This document shows, in pieces, positions 7,985 to 17,480 of a stretch of DNA of 64,000 nucleotides. How positions within the stretch are numbered: the stretch's first letter is position 1; each line of letters starts with the position of its first letter. The notes beneath the pieces were generated by a model. That model made no database searches. It was not told where the DNA came from and saw only the letters and a list, made by a program, of their open reading frames with translations. The translations under genes were made by a program, and so were the position numbers. Source of the DNA: Methanofollis sp. UBA420 (GTDB lineage: Archaea > Halobacteriota > Methanomicrobia > Methanomicrobiales > Methanofollaceae); assembly GCF_002498315.1 (NCBI RefSeq), contig NZ_DAGX01000005.1:190085-254084 (forward strand), in the 5' to 3' direction.

Positions 7985-9285
7985 CAGAACTCCACCTCAA
8001 GCACCGCCTCTTCCTCCTCCTTCAGGTCACCCTTCACCTTCTCCCTGTCGAAGGCATAGGCGGCCGCGGGGTTGTACTCCGGGTACAGCCCGCACTTGTC
8101 CAGCACATCCACGAATTCGCGGAGGAAAATGCGGGGGATGACGTCCACCCTCCCGCCGAACCCCGTCGTGACACGGTCGATCATCCCCTGCATAAAGCGG
8201 TGGGAGACGCGGTTCCTGTCCACCGGCGCGGCGGCGTCGGCATAGACCTCGCAGACCTTCAGGGCCGCCTCTTCCAGTTTCTGCAGGTCGAAGGGGCGGA
8301 GACGGATCTGGGCCTGGAGGGGGTTGGCATAGTCGTCAGCGCCCACGATCTTCAGGCGGTCGTACAGGGGCGGCAGAGAGCGTATCCCCTTCGACCCCTC
8401 GAAGAAGGCCGGCGTGCCGGTGAAGAGGAAGTAGCAGTGCGACATCTCCCCCCTGTCGACGGCGTCGACGATCTGGCGGAGGTTACCGTAGCCCTTTGCC
8501 CGGAGGTTCGAGGGCAGGGCCTGCACCGTCTCGACCTCGTCCACCGCCACTGCAAGCCCGGCATACCCGGCCGCCCTGATGATCCGCATAAAGCCCCGCA
8601 GAAAGACGAGCGCCGAGACCTCGTCCACCTCGCCCTTCACGCCGGCCGCCTGCCTGAACTTCCGCCCCACATGGGGTTCGCCCGAGAGCCAGCCGAGCGC
8701 CGCCTGGGCGAGAGGGAAGTCCCCGGCGCAGTTCGCCGTGTAGTAGACCCGGAGCGCCGCGGCGAGTGCGGGGTTCACTGCCGAGATGTCGGCAAGGGCC
8801 GCCTCGATCCTCTCCACCGTCCCGGTCTTCAGGGCCTCGTCCTCCTCCGAGACCCCTTCGACCTCGATGATCCTCTCCTCGATCGCGAAGATCCAGTCGT
8901 CCACGATCTCTTTGAGGGCGTTCTCGTGCTCCGCAGTCCTGAGAGACGAGAGGATCCGGTAATACAGCGCGCTCTCCTTGTGGAGAGGGGTGTCTGCCGA
9001 GATCATCACGTGCGCGGTGACAAACGTCTTTTCCCGTGCGATTTCCAGGGCCCGCGCCACCAGAAAAGTCTTCCCGCTCCCGTAATCCCCGCAGACGAAT
9101 TTGATGTCGGCCCCTCCCGATGCGGCGAAGTCAAGTTGTCTGCCGATCACCTCTTCTTCCACCGACAGGCCAACGGCAAGACGTTCCAGCCCCGATGCAG
9201 GCACAGTCCCGCGCCTGAGCGCATTGATGATCCCGATACTCTCTGTTTTTCTCCCGTCCATCAACTCACTTCCCGCAGTAGACAT
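7984..9285 (-). CDS. BrxD-like (DUF2791 family) P-loop ATPase
   Basis: A 433-residue P-loop ATPase with Walker A GDYGSGKT (residues 66-73), Walker B LAVAVDE (Asp249-Glu250) and a sensor-like FLFTGTPAFF segment near 287-295. The GDYGSGKTF form and overall layout match the DUF2791/BrxD ATPases known from BREX phage-defence loci and related gene sets. No other BREX gene (PglZ phosphatase, PglX methylase, BrxL/BrxC) is nearby. The upstream TPR gene ends at 9266, so it overlaps this start at 9285; an ATG at 9261, four bases beyond that stop, is an alternative start. The gene ends within the start of the OB-HD gene. Role unknown; an ATP-driven switch or loader for the two partners is inferred. Confidence 0.8.
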   Translation of the reverse strand: MSTAGSELMDGRKTESIGIINALRRGTVPASGLERLAVGLSVEEEVIGRQLDFAASGGADIKFVCGDYGSGKTFLVARALEIAREKTFVTAHVMISADTPLHKESALYYRILSSLRTAEHENALKEIVDDWIFAIEERIIEVEGVSEEDEALKTGTVERIEAALADISAVNPALAAALRVYYTANCAGDFPLAQAALGWLSGEPHVGRKFRQAAGVKGEVDEVSALVFLRGFMRIIRAAGYAGLAVAVDEVETVQALPSNLRAKGYGNLRQIVDAVDRGEMSHCYFLFTGTPAFFEGSKGIRSLPPLYDRLKIVGADDYANPLQAQIRLRPFDLQKLEEAALKVCEVYADAAAPVDRNRVSHRFMQGMIDRVTTGFGGRVDVIPRIFLREFVDVLDKCGLYPEYNPAAAYAFDREKVKGDLKEEEEAVLEVEF

Positions 9286-11095
9286 ATATCTCGCCGTGCT
9301 CGCCCATGCCCTGTTTTTCGATCAGGGGGACGCCGGCGTCGTTCGCTTTTTTGATCAGGCGGTTCACCACGCCGCTCACCCGGCGGGTATCGAGCACCTT
9401 GCGGAGTTCCTCCTCATTGGTCTCGCGGTGCTGGCGTAAAAAGGCGACCAGCGCCTTTTCGCGTTCGTCGAGACCGAGGTCCGGCTCTTCGGCATCGTTT
9501 TTGCTCAGGTCGGTTCCTGCTGTGCCGGCACTGGCACCTGCAGCCACCCCACCGCCTCTGCCTTCAAAGGGAAAGACCGGAAGTTCGGCGACCGTCGCCT
9601 CCTTGCACCGCCTGACGACATCGAAGAAGGCGTCCGTGCAGGTGCGGGATAGGTCCAGCCCGTGGAGGCAGTACTCCTTGCAGCGCACATAATCGCCTGC
9701 GTCCAGCGCCTCCACGGCCGCTCGGAGGCAGACCCGCGCGAAGACCTCGGTCCCCTCAGGGCCGAGGTGGCCGGTCTCGGTCGAGAACCTCCTGACGAGC
9801 GCGTCGAGAAGCCTCTTCCTCCCTGCGCCTCCCTCGTCACCGCCGATGACGGCCTCGGCCACCTTCACGAGGTCGGCGGTCCGCTGCGTGTTCGTGAGAA
9901 TATGGATGAGGATCTTCTCACACTCCCGCGTCTCGCCCTGCCGCGCCAGAAACCGGGCGTACTCGATCCCGCCGTTGAGGAAGTCGAGCCTGTACGCCCG
10001 GTACAGCCAGTCCCGCGCCGTCTCCATGTCCCCGAAAGAGGCATAGAACAGGCCCGTCCTCGTAAGGCTGACGACGTTCGGATCACGGGAGACGGTCTCA
10101 AGGTAGCACGCCGGCACTGTCTCCGGGGCGTACGCCTTCCTGAGAAACTGTTCATAGGCGGCGACGGCCATCTCCAGGGTCTCGGGATCGTCCATCCCGC
10201 TGATCCCATCCCTGATCAACGCCTCGTAGCACTCCCTCGCAAGCTCGGTCTGCCCGGTCGCCGCGATGAGTTCACAGGCGACGAGCTGGTGGATCGGGTG
10301 AGGGCTCCGGGCGAGGAGGCGTTCGCAGGCCTCCAGGGCCTCGCGGCACCTCCCCTCAGACTTGAGCAGGAGGACATAGTCAAAGAGGAGGTCGTCGTCA
10401 GGAGTCTCCCCGAGATACCGGGGAAAGATCTTCAGGGCCGCAGGCCGGTCGAAGGCAGAGAGGGCGGCGAGGTACTGCCGCAGAAACGCCGGGTTTGCCG
10501 TCCTCCTGAAGGTCTCGACCGATGCCGCCGCGGCGTCCCGGTGCCGCCCGGCGACCATCAGGGCGTCGATGTACTCGGCATCGGCATCGGTCCCGCCAAG
10601 GAGTTCCTGATAGGCCGAGAGCGCCTCCTCCCCCCTGCCACACTCGATGAGGGCGCGGATCAGGGCGCGAGCATCATCCTTCTTTCCCGAGACCCGGGCA
10701 AGGGCGGAGAGGATCGGAATAGCCGACATCTGGTCGCGCTTCCCGGAGAAATATGCCGCGTAGGCCCTGAGAGCCTCTTCGTTTGCCGGGTCGAGCTGGA
10801 CTGCCCGGGCATAGGCGGAGACCGCCCTCCCGTCCCCCCGCGCCGAGAGCACCCGGCCAAGAAAACTGTGAAGGTACGAGGAATCGGGCATCTTCCTGAG
10901 GAGATCCCTGAGGTGTGCCTCCGCCTCGTTGTATTCCGCGAGGGCAAAGAGGTTTGTGGCGACGAGTATCGCAAGGGAGGTATCGTCTGAGCCGTTCAGG
11001 AGGCGCGTGCACAGGTCGATCGACTCCCTGTACTTCCCTGCTTCATAGAGGGCGAAGGCTTCCTTCCCGGCATCGGCTGGTGGTTGATCGGTCAT
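9266..11095 (-). CDS. TPR-repeat protein with C-terminal winged helix
   Basis: A 609-residue protein starting MTDQPPADAGKEAFALYEAG. Most of it (residues 1-480) is tandem TPR-like helical hairpins, for example YREAGKYRES-type and YNEAEAHLRDLLRKMPDSS units. A low-complexity Gly/Ala segment around residue 520 leads to an acidic linker and a C-terminal winged-helix-like domain (EEELRKVLDTRRVSGVVNRLIKK...). A longer frame runs upstream to 11170, but the residues before 11095 are not TPR-like. It is the first gene of a three-gene coupled operon with the BrxD-like ATPase and the OB-HD protein. TPRs suggest a scaffold, and the wHTH suggests DNA contact; the job itself is unknown. Confidence 0.8.
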   Translation of the reverse strand: MTDQPPADAGKEAFALYEAGKYRESIDLCTRLLNGSDDTSLAILVATNLFALAEYNEAEAHLRDLLRKMPDSSYLHSFLGRVLSARGDGRAVSAYARAVQLDPANEEALRAYAAYFSGKRDQMSAIPILSALARVSGKKDDARALIRALIECGRGEEALSAYQELLGGTDADAEYIDALMVAGRHRDAAAASVETFRRTANPAFLRQYLAALSAFDRPAALKIFPRYLGETPDDDLLFDYVLLLKSEGRCREALEACERLLARSPHPIHQLVACELIAATGQTELARECYEALIRDGISGMDDPETLEMAVAAYEQFLRKAYAPETVPACYLETVSRDPNVVSLTRTGLFYASFGDMETARDWLYRAYRLDFLNGGIEYARFLARQGETRECEKILIHILTNTQRTADLVKVAEAVIGGDEGGAGRKRLLDALVRRFSTETGHLGPEGTEVFARVCLRAAVEALDAGDYVRCKEYCLHGLDLSRTCTDAFFDVVRRCKEATVAELPVFPFEGRGGGVAAGASAGTAGTDLSKNDAEEPDLGLDEREKALVAFLRQHRETNEEELRKVLDTRRVSGVVNRLIKKANDAGVPLIEKQGMGEHGEIYVYCGK

Positions 11096-11170
11096 GCGTG
11101 GTTGCGAGTACTTCACCGCACGCCCCAATAAGGGTAGTGAAAAAAGTCTGACTCTCCCGGCACCAGGCAC

Positions 11171-12124
11171 TCAGGCGTTGAGGAGTTCCTGCAGCATGCG
11201 GGAGAGTTCATCGATCCGATACGGCTTCCCGATACTCCCGAAGAGCCCGAACGTCTTCGGGTTCCTGACAACAGGGTCGTTCAGGTAGCCGCTCGACACC
11301 ACCACCTTCACCGCCGGGTCGAGTTCGCGGAGACGGGTGAAGGTCTCCTCACCGCCCATCCTGCCCGGCACGGTCAGGTCAAGGATGACACCGTCGAAGG
11401 GCTTCCCCTCTTTCAGCGCCTCTTCAAAGCGCGTCACCGCTTCTTCGCCGTCCTGTGCCGTGGTCACCGTGTAGCCGAGATGCCGGAGAATGTCGCTGGT
11501 GGTTTCGAGAATACCTGCTTCGTCGTCCATCAGCAGGATCGACCCGATCCTGCCTGACGTTATGACCTCGGGCTTCATCTCTGCATGTACATTATGTGCA
11601 GATGATGGCAGATAAAGGGAGAAGATTGTCCCGGCACCGGTTTCAGACGCCACATCCATCCATCCTCCATGATTCTTGATGATGGGAAGGGCGACCGCAA
11701 GGCCGAGGCCGGAACCATGCTTTTTGGTCGTGAAATAGGGGTCGAAGATCCGCCCCAGATGCTCCTTCTGGATGCCGACGCCATCGTCCCTCACCGTGAT
11801 CCGCACGTACGAACCTATCGGAAGAGGGACAGGATCGTTCCCTGACACCTCCACGACCTGTGCCCCGATAGTCACTTCACCGCCGCCGGGCATCGCCTGG
11901 TCGGCATTGATGATCAGTGCCTGGAGCACCTGGAGGATCTGGGCAGGGTCGGCGTCCACCGGCATCGGCCCGGGCCCGAGGTCGAGCCTGCAGGTGCTCT
12001 TCGAGCCGCGGAGTGCGTAATTTGCCGCTTCATGGATGATGTCGGCGACATCCAGCGTGTCTTTCCGGGGTTCTGTCCTATCGGAGAAACTGAAGAGTTG
12101 CCGCGTGATCTCCCCCGCCCGCAT
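11171..12124 (-). CDS. C-terminal part of frameshifted hybrid histidine kinase (HATPase and receiver)
   Basis: A 317-codon frame that begins in the middle of a dimerisation helix (MRAGEITRQLFSFSD). It carries the ATPase boxes: N-box IINADQAMPGG, G1 VRDDGVGI, F-box YFTTKKHGSGLGL, and then a receiver domain from about residue 190 with SILLMDDEAG and the phospho-acceptor Asp in VILDLTVPGR. It lacks a phospho-acceptor His. That His is at the end of the frame upstream (12145-16434). The two frames differ by one base and read as one protein if a base is restored near 12170. On its own this piece would have no His donor. Confidence 0.85.
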   Translation of the reverse strand: MRAGEITRQLFSFSDRTEPRKDTLDVADIIHEAANYALRGSKSTCRLDLGPGPMPVDADPAQILQVLQALIINADQAMPGGGEVTIGAQVVEVSGNDPVPLPIGSYVRITVRDDGVGIQKEHLGRIFDPYFTTKKHGSGLGLAVALPIIKNHGGWMDVASETGAGTIFSLYLPSSAHNVHAEMKPEVITSGRIGSILLMDDEAGILETTSDILRHLGYTVTTAQDGEEAVTRFEEALKEGKPFDGVILDLTVPGRMGGEETFTRLRELDPAVKVVVSSGYLNDPVVRNPKTFGLFGSIGKPYRIDELSRMLQELLNA

Positions 12125-12144
12125 CGTCGCCGCCTCGGCCTCGG

Positions 12145-15100
12145 TCAGGCGGTGGTAAACGAAATCGTCGGTGAGAGCTTCATCCGGGCAAGGTTGAGAT
12201 TGCCCATGATCGAAGTGAGAATGTTGTTAAAGTCGTGAGCAATCCCACCGGCAAGTTCAGAGAGGGAGAGGAGTTTCTCTGTCCTGACAAACTCCTCCTC
12301 GGCTTTTTTCACCTCGGTGATATCGCGGCCGACAGCCTGATACTCCGAGACGTCACCGTCAGGGGTGAAGATGGCCCGTAGCGTCCACTGGTGCCACCGC
12401 ACATCCCCGTCAGGGTGCCGGGCGGCGCCTTCAAGGGTGATGCTCTGCCGGCCACCCGCAAAACGCCCGGCAAGGGAAGTAAGGAGATCCTCACAGCCAT
12501 CAGGGAGGAGTGCGGCGACAGAAGACCCGAGTATCTCGTCCCTGCTGCGGCCGAAGGAGCGGCAGCACGCCTCGTTCACGAAGGAGAGGTGCAGGTCGGA
12601 CCCGAACCGGCAGATCCATTCGGTCTGGTCCTCGACCACGCCGCGGTAGCGCGCCTCGCTCGCCCGGATCTCCTCCTCCATCTGCTTGCGCACCGTGATG
12701 TCCTCGGCGAGGGCGACAAGCCCCCTCTTCCTGCTGTCCGCGAGCGGCCTGGCATTCCAGACGAGGATCTTTGTTTCACCGTTTTTCGCCAGGATCGGGA
12801 GTTCCATGTTCTCGATCCGTCCAGAGGAGGAGATCCTCTCACGGATGTCGTGCATGATGGCGTCTCTGGAAACGGTGTCAGGGATGAGGAGATCCCAGAC
12901 CATGCCAACCGGCTTTCCGACCATCTCGTCCCGGTCGAACCCTGTGATCTCGGCCGCCGCCTTGTTCCAGACGCTCACGTCCCCTTCCTCGTCGATGACG
13001 GTGAGGAGCATCATGGCATTCTCAATGACACTCTCCCTGAACGAACTGAGTGCCCGGACATGCTCTTCCGCGCGTTTGCGTTCCGATATCTCCAGGCCAA
13101 GGAGTTCGTTTGCCCGTGTCAGTTTCTCGGTCCTTTCGAGGACGAGTTCTTCGAGGTGCGTACGGTACTTCGCAAGTTCCTCCTCGATCTCGATCCGCTC
13201 GGTGATGTCGGCGAAGGAGAGCATGATGCAGAGAGGTTCGTTCTCCTCATCTGTCACCATGTTTGCCGATACGCTGGCATGGAAACGTTTTCCTCCCTTC
13301 TTCTTCCCGACCAGATCTCCCATCCATCCCCCGTCCCTGTCGATGCGGTCGAGGATCGCGGCGATCTGCTTTTTCTGCACCCAGAACCGGTCAAGCGGCT
13401 TTCCCACCACTTTCTGAATATCCTCGTAGCCCCATTGTTTCAGGGCTGAGTGATTTGCAAAGACGAGGTCGCCCTCGAGATCGGTGATGATGATCGGGTT
13501 GATCGAGGAGGTGACAGCGCTGTCCATGACCCTGAGGGCCTCTTCGATCCTCTTCCTCTCCGATATGTCGATCGCCGACCCGATGAGTTCGACTGCCTTC
13601 CCTTCTTCGTTTCGGATTACCCGTACTTCAGAGTGGACCCAGCGGTACTTCCCGTCCTTGTGCCTGATCCTGTACTCGAAGGTCCGCCTGCCCTCCTCGA
13701 TGAGTGCGGTATATTCCTCGCCCTGGACGCGCGGACGGTCCGCAGGGTGGATGTAGGTGGACCAGAATGTGGAGTCGAAGAGGATCTCCTGCGGTTCGAA
13801 GCCGATGAGGCCGGTGATGTTCTCGGTCACAAAGGTGATCGGGCCCATCCCGCGTCCGGTGGTCGAGGGTTCTGCCGAGAAGATCGCCACCGGGCTTGAG
13901 GAGAGGATGTGCTGGAGACGCGACTTTGTCGATTCGAGTTCGACTTCGAGACGCCGCCGCTGGAGCGCCACCGAGGAGAGGTGGGCAAAGGTCTCGATCG
14001 TCGAGACCGATTCCAGACAAACCTCGTCCCTGAGAACGACGACCACACAGCCGAAGAGTTCGTCGCCCCGTGCAATCCCCATGACATATTCTTTCCTGCT
14101 GGTGCCTTTTGCGAAGGTATCGACAATCGTCCTGATCGGCCCGGCGAGGAGTCCAGACTTCCCTCTTCCTTCCAGCGGCAGGACCACACCCCTGCCGAGG
14201 TCTTCGATGAGGTCGGCCGGGATAGAGACGGTCATGCCCCTGCAACTGCGTGCCAGGGAGTAGAGGCGGGGGGACTGGTCTTCGTCGATACCGGAAATCG
14301 CCCGCACGGTGAGGGTCGTGTCCAGGTCGTCGTACCGGGAGACTATGGCGAGTGACCCCTCGAGGAGACTGCAGAGGCGGTCCGCGATATAGCGGTAGAT
14401 CTCCTCCTCAGGCGGCAATTCGACGAATCCCATGGCCGCACTGGAAAGGAATGAGAGTTCTCTGACATACTGGATTTCCCTTTCTTCGGCGTGTTTACGT
14501 TCACTGATATCGCGAATGACGCCCATGACCCCGATCGGTGACCCGTCACCTGCACGCAGGGGATTGATCCGCACCTCCACCCAGACCTGACTGCCGTTGG
14601 GACGGTGTGCCTCCAGTTCCATGACGCGCGAGAGGGGTTCCCCGTCGTCTGCGACTGTCAGGATCTCGCATGCGGCCCCGGAAAAGACGTCGCCGTCGCC
14701 CGCGGCGAAGCAGTCGGTCACCGGGCGGTCAACCAGCCCTGCGGCAGGCCAGCCAAGGAGACGTTCGGTCGACGGGCTCACATAGGTGAACCTGAGGTCA
14801 GGGTCAAGGGTGAAGATAACGTCAGTGGCGTTCTCGGCGATCAGCCGATAGCGGTGCTCGCTCTCCCGGAGTTCGACCTCGGTCTCGTTCTGCTCCGTGA
14901 TGTCGATGAGAGAGATGATGGAGTATGTGGTCCCCGGGATGAGGGAGACATTGACGATCATATCTCTCGGGGTGCCGTCTTTTGCATATGTCCTGCATTC
15001 GTAGGACTTCGGTATGTCCCCGGCCCCGGCGCGCCTGAGTTCGTGGAAGTGTCTGACCATCTGGCGGTCTTCCTCGTCGACGCAGGAGGTCCACATGAAG

Positions 15101-16434
15101 CCGTTCCTGAGATCGTTGGCATTATACCCGAAGAGGCGCTCGAACTCGGCGTTCATCCTGACGATAGTCCCCTCGTTGTCGAGAAGGAAGGTAGCGGTTC
15201 CGGTGGTCTCAAGGAGTGTCTGGTAGGTGACCTCTGACTGCTGCGCCGCCTCCAGCGCCGTCTGCTCCCCGAGGTACACCCCGATCACTCCGGTGACGGC
15301 GTGGAGGAAGGCGTCCCCGCCTGAGGGCACTGCCTCTTCTGCCGCGTGCCTGATGCGGAGTTTCCCTCCTTCCTCGCCGGGAGGGATGGGAATGATCGTT
15401 TCTGTATCTTTCTTTTTTCGGCGCCCTGCCTCGGCAGAGGGTATGCCCGGGGCCTCTATCCCGATCCAGGAACACCAGGGGGCCGCCTCCAGCACCAGGC
15501 GCGCGGCCCCTGCAAGGACGTCTCCGGCCTCCCGCATCCCGTCGGTACAGAGGGCGGCAAGAGCGGAGAGGCAGGATGGCCACGCGTCCGTACCTGCGGC
15601 ACGGGACATCTCTCTCTCCCTGCACCATGCCCACTGAACCTCCGAGAGCGAGCCGTCCGGGAAGAAGGTGCCGCAGATCCTCCATGCACCGCCCGGCGAG
15701 GGGATCACGGCCGCCGGTTGCGTCGCGGAGAGTCTGCCGAGGCGTGCGTCCACCTCCGATGCCGCCATGCCGGGCAGGAGTTCCCTTATATCTTTCCCGC
15801 GGATAGCCTCCTTTCTGGTGCCTGTCATCTCACAGAATGTCTCGTCGGCCGTGACGACCGCGAGGTCGGGCCCGGTCGTGCAGGTACAGATGCCGCAGGC
15901 TTTGGTCAGGTTTTTCAGCCTCTTCTCGTTCTGGAGGAGTGTCTCCTCGGCCTGTTTGATCCCGGTGATCTCGCGGAAGATGTCGAGTCTCAGGCCCTGC
16001 AGTGCACTCCCGGAGACGACATGGCTGGAGTAGGTGATCCACCGTGACCCGACACCGCGCAAGGGCAACTCAGGCTCCCGGCACTCTCGGGCCTTCCGGT
16101 AGACCGCTTCGATCCTGACCCTGAAGGATTCCGGATCTTCGAAGAGGGGGGAAAGTTCGGATTCCATGACCTCCATGACGTCTCTCCCGACGATTTCTCC
16201 GGGAGAGAGACCAAAAATACGGCCGAAAGTCTCGTTGGCATAGATGATCGTCCTCTCCTGACCGCTGATGAGGATGCCGTCCCCCGATCGGTCCATTGTC
16301 AGGAGCAGGTGGGAGATACCTGACTCCAGACGGTCGATATTCGAACTCTCCACAGTATATCCGCTCCCACGTCCCTTATGGACGAGGTAGCCATCAGCAC
16401 TTATAATGGTTATGTATTTTCCATTTGCCGCCAC
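12145..16434 (-). CDS. N-terminal part of frameshifted multi-PAS sensor histidine kinase
   Basis: A 1429-residue soluble frame with a GTG start at 16434 and no membrane segments. It holds about eight PAS-type sensor domains (about 35-160, 175-275, 400-515, 520-650, 840-965, 965-1085, 1125-1250, 1255-1380), a GAF-like domain (655-830), probably another degenerate one at 285-395, and a coiled linker near 1085-1120. It ends in the H-box GGIAHDFNNILTSIMGNLN with the acceptor His at 1400. After MKL the frame runs into nonfamily residues (SPTISFTTA) and stops, whereas the kinase continues in another frame from about 12175. Restored, the gene would code about 1750 residues. It is a cytoplasmic sensor with unknown ligands, and large PAS kinases of this sort are common in Methanomicrobiales. 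Confidence 0.85.
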   Translation of the reverse strand: MAANGKYITIISADGYLVHKGRGSGYTVESSNIDRLESGISHLLLTMDRSGDGILISGQERTIIYANETFGRIFGLSPGEIVGRDVMEVMESELSPLFEDPESFRVRIEAVYRKARECREPELPLRGVGSRWITYSSHVVSGSALQGLRLDIFREITGIKQAEETLLQNEKRLKNLTKACGICTCTTGPDLAVVTADETFCEMTGTRKEAIRGKDIRELLPGMAASEVDARLGRLSATQPAAVIPSPGGAWRICGTFFPDGSLSEVQWAWCREREMSRAAGTDAWPSCLSALAALCTDGMREAGDVLAGAARLVLEAAPWCSWIGIEAPGIPSAEAGRRKKKDTETIIPIPPGEEGGKLRIRHAAEEAVPSGGDAFLHAVTGVIGVYLGEQTALEAAQQSEVTYQTLLETTGTATFLLDNEGTIVRMNAEFERLFGYNANDLRNGFMWTSCVDEEDRQMVRHFHELRRAGAGDIPKSYECRTYAKDGTPRDMIVNVSLIPGTTYSIISLIDITEQNETEVELRESEHRYRLIAENATDVIFTLDPDLRFTYVSPSTERLLGWPAAGLVDRPVTDCFAAGDGDVFSGAACEILTVADDGEPLSRVMELEAHRPNGSQVWVEVRINPLRAGDGSPIGVMGVIRDISERKHAEEREIQYVRELSFLSSAAMGFVELPPEEEIYRYIADRLCSLLEGSLAIVSRYDDLDTTLTVRAISGIDEDQSPRLYSLARSCRGMTVSIPADLIEDLGRGVVLPLEGRGKSGLLAGPIRTIVDTFAKGTSRKEYVMGIARGDELFGCVVVVLRDEVCLESVSTIETFAHLSSVALQRRRLEVELESTKSRLQHILSSSPVAIFSAEPSTTGRGMGPITFVTENITGLIGFEPQEILFDSTFWSTYIHPADRPRVQGEEYTALIEEGRRTFEYRIRHKDGKYRWVHSEVRVIRNEEGKAVELIGSAIDISERKRIEEALRVMDSAVTSSINPIIITDLEGDLVFANHSALKQWGYEDIQKVVGKPLDRFWVQKKQIAAILDRIDRDGGWMGDLVGKKKGGKRFHASVSANMVTDEENEPLCIMLSFADITERIEIEEELAKYRTHLEELVLERTEKLTRANELLGLEISERKRAEEHVRALSSFRESVIENAMMLLTVIDEEGDVSVWNKAAAEITGFDRDEMVGKPVGMVWDLLIPDTVSRDAIMHDIRERISSSGRIENMELPILAKNGETKILVWNARPLADSRKRGLVALAEDITVRKQMEEEIRASEARYRGVVEDQTEWICRFGSDLHLSFVNEACCRSFGRSRDEILGSSVAALLPDGCEDLLTSLAGRFAGGRQSITLEGAARHPDGDVRWHQWTLRAIFTPDGDVSEYQAVGRDITEVKKAEEEFVRTEKLLSLSELAGGIAHDFNNILTSIMGNLNLARMKLSPTISFTTA

Positions 16435-16544
16435 CCCTATCTTTATTGCAGAGAGTATCCACTGTTGCGCCGTTTCTCTTCAGGGATCTCTGCCGGAAAC
16501 AGTCTTTCACGCGCTTTAGTCTTTCGGATGCGGCGTGCGAAATT

Positions 16545-16551
16545 AAAAAAA
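16545..16551 (-). terminator. T7 tract after the DJ-1/PfpI gene
   Basis: Read on the minus strand, seven T residues start eight bases beyond the stop codon of the DJ-1/PfpI gene, in the gap before the histidine kinase gene. This fits an oligo-T archaeal terminator. Confidence 0.45.
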
Positions 16552-16558
16552 GAGGACT

Positions 16559-17074
16559 TCAGGGGGAGAGAAGGGAAAGGACTGCGGCGGCGAAGGCCTC
16601 CGAGGCAAAGGGCCCGTTTGCCGTGACGACCTGCCCGTCCACGACGACGGCATCGTCCGTGAGCGTCGCGCCGCCCCGCCTGATCTCGCTGACCGATCTC
16701 GGGCTGTTGAAGACGGTCGCTTTCTTGCCCTTCAGAACGCCTGCACGGGCGAGGACGACCGGGGAGAGGCAGATCGCGGCGACGACCTTGCCCTCGGCGG
16801 CGAAGGCCTGCACGAGCCTGATAAGATCATTGTTGCCCCAGAGAAAGTCCTGAGACCCGATGCCGCCGGCGATGACGATCCCGTCATACGCCTCAGGTGC
16901 GACCTCTGCAAAAGTCACCGTCGCTTCGGCCGCACCGCCGAGCATCCCCTCACAGGTGCCGGTCTTCGTCGAGGCGATCACGGTCTCCACGCCGGCCTCG
17001 GCGCATGCCTTCTGCGGGACGAAGAGTTCTTCGTCGCGGAATCTATCCGGTGCAATGGCGAGTATGAGTTTCAT
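16559..17074 (-). CDS. DJ-1/PfpI family protein
   Basis: A 171-residue protein starting MKLILAIAPDRFRDEELFV. The glutamine-amidotransferase-like fold of the DJ-1/PfpI family is clear: GGIGSQDFLW oxyanion region, nucleophile elbow AAICLSPVV with Cys at about 102, and the conserved Glu in the first DEE loop. Family members are proteases, deglycases or chaperones acting on stress-damaged molecules; which one applies cannot be read from sequence. The start at 17074 is chosen because upstream in-frame residues to 17263 do not resemble the family. Confidence 0.88.
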   Translation of the reverse strand: MKLILAIAPDRFRDEELFVPQKACAEAGVETVIASTKTGTCEGMLGGAAEATVTFAEVAPEAYDGIVIAGGIGSQDFLWGNNDLIRLVQAFAAEGKVVAAICLSPVVLARAGVLKGKKATVFNSPRSVSEIRRGGATLTDDAVVVDGQVVTANGPFASEAFAAAVLSLLSP

Positions 17075-17198
17075 ACCACTCAATGGGAGATTTTTCCCAA
17101 TAACTCTATCTTTGTAGACAGACGGTTGGCGCGCCTTCATTCCTTCGGTGAGGGCGCGCGTACCCGCCGGTGCATCTATCGGTCGGAAAAAGTGGAGA

Positions 17199-17426
17199 TC
17201 ACCGGTGGCCTCGGAGGTGGCCGGGGAGGGCGGTGCCGGGCCTGTACTTCTCCGCCATTGCAAGAGCGGTCTCGCGGAGGGCCTGGTGGTCGGTCAGGCA
17301 ACGTGCCGGTGGCGCCTCTTTCCTGAGTATCTGGGAGGTGTTCTCCGTGATCTGGATCAGTTCTGTTGCGATCACGGCGTTGAGCCAGATGAGGTCTTTG
17401 AGCATCTCTTTCTCGGATGGATCCAT
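17199..17426 (-). CDS. Small helical hypothetical protein
   Basis: A 75-residue protein starting MDPSEKEMLKDLIWLNAV. It is mostly helical with a hydrophobic face (LIWLNAVIATELIQITENTSQIL), then a second helix (HQALRETALAMAEKY) and a basic, glycine-rich tail. A single Cys is present. It lies divergently to the thioesterase gene with 54 bases between starts. Similar short proteins of methanogens are unannotated; I assign no function. The longer frame extending past 17426 overlaps the thioesterase and is not credible. Confidence 0.5.
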   Translation of the reverse strand: MDPSEKEMLKDLIWLNAVIATELIQITENTSQILRKEAPPARCLTDHQALRETALAMAEKYRPGTALPGHLRGHR

Positions 17427-17480
17427 GAAGGGGTATGGGGCCTGCTCCTTTATGGGCTTTTCAGGGTTCCGGGAATGATT

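Noticed and set aside
7984..9285. Complete BREX system around the BrxD-like ATPase
   Set aside because: No PglZ, methyltransferase, BrxC or BrxL gene is within the window; only the ATPase family is shared.
17075..17263. Longer start for the DJ-1/PfpI gene
   Set aside because: The added residues are not family-like and overlap the convergent gene's region.
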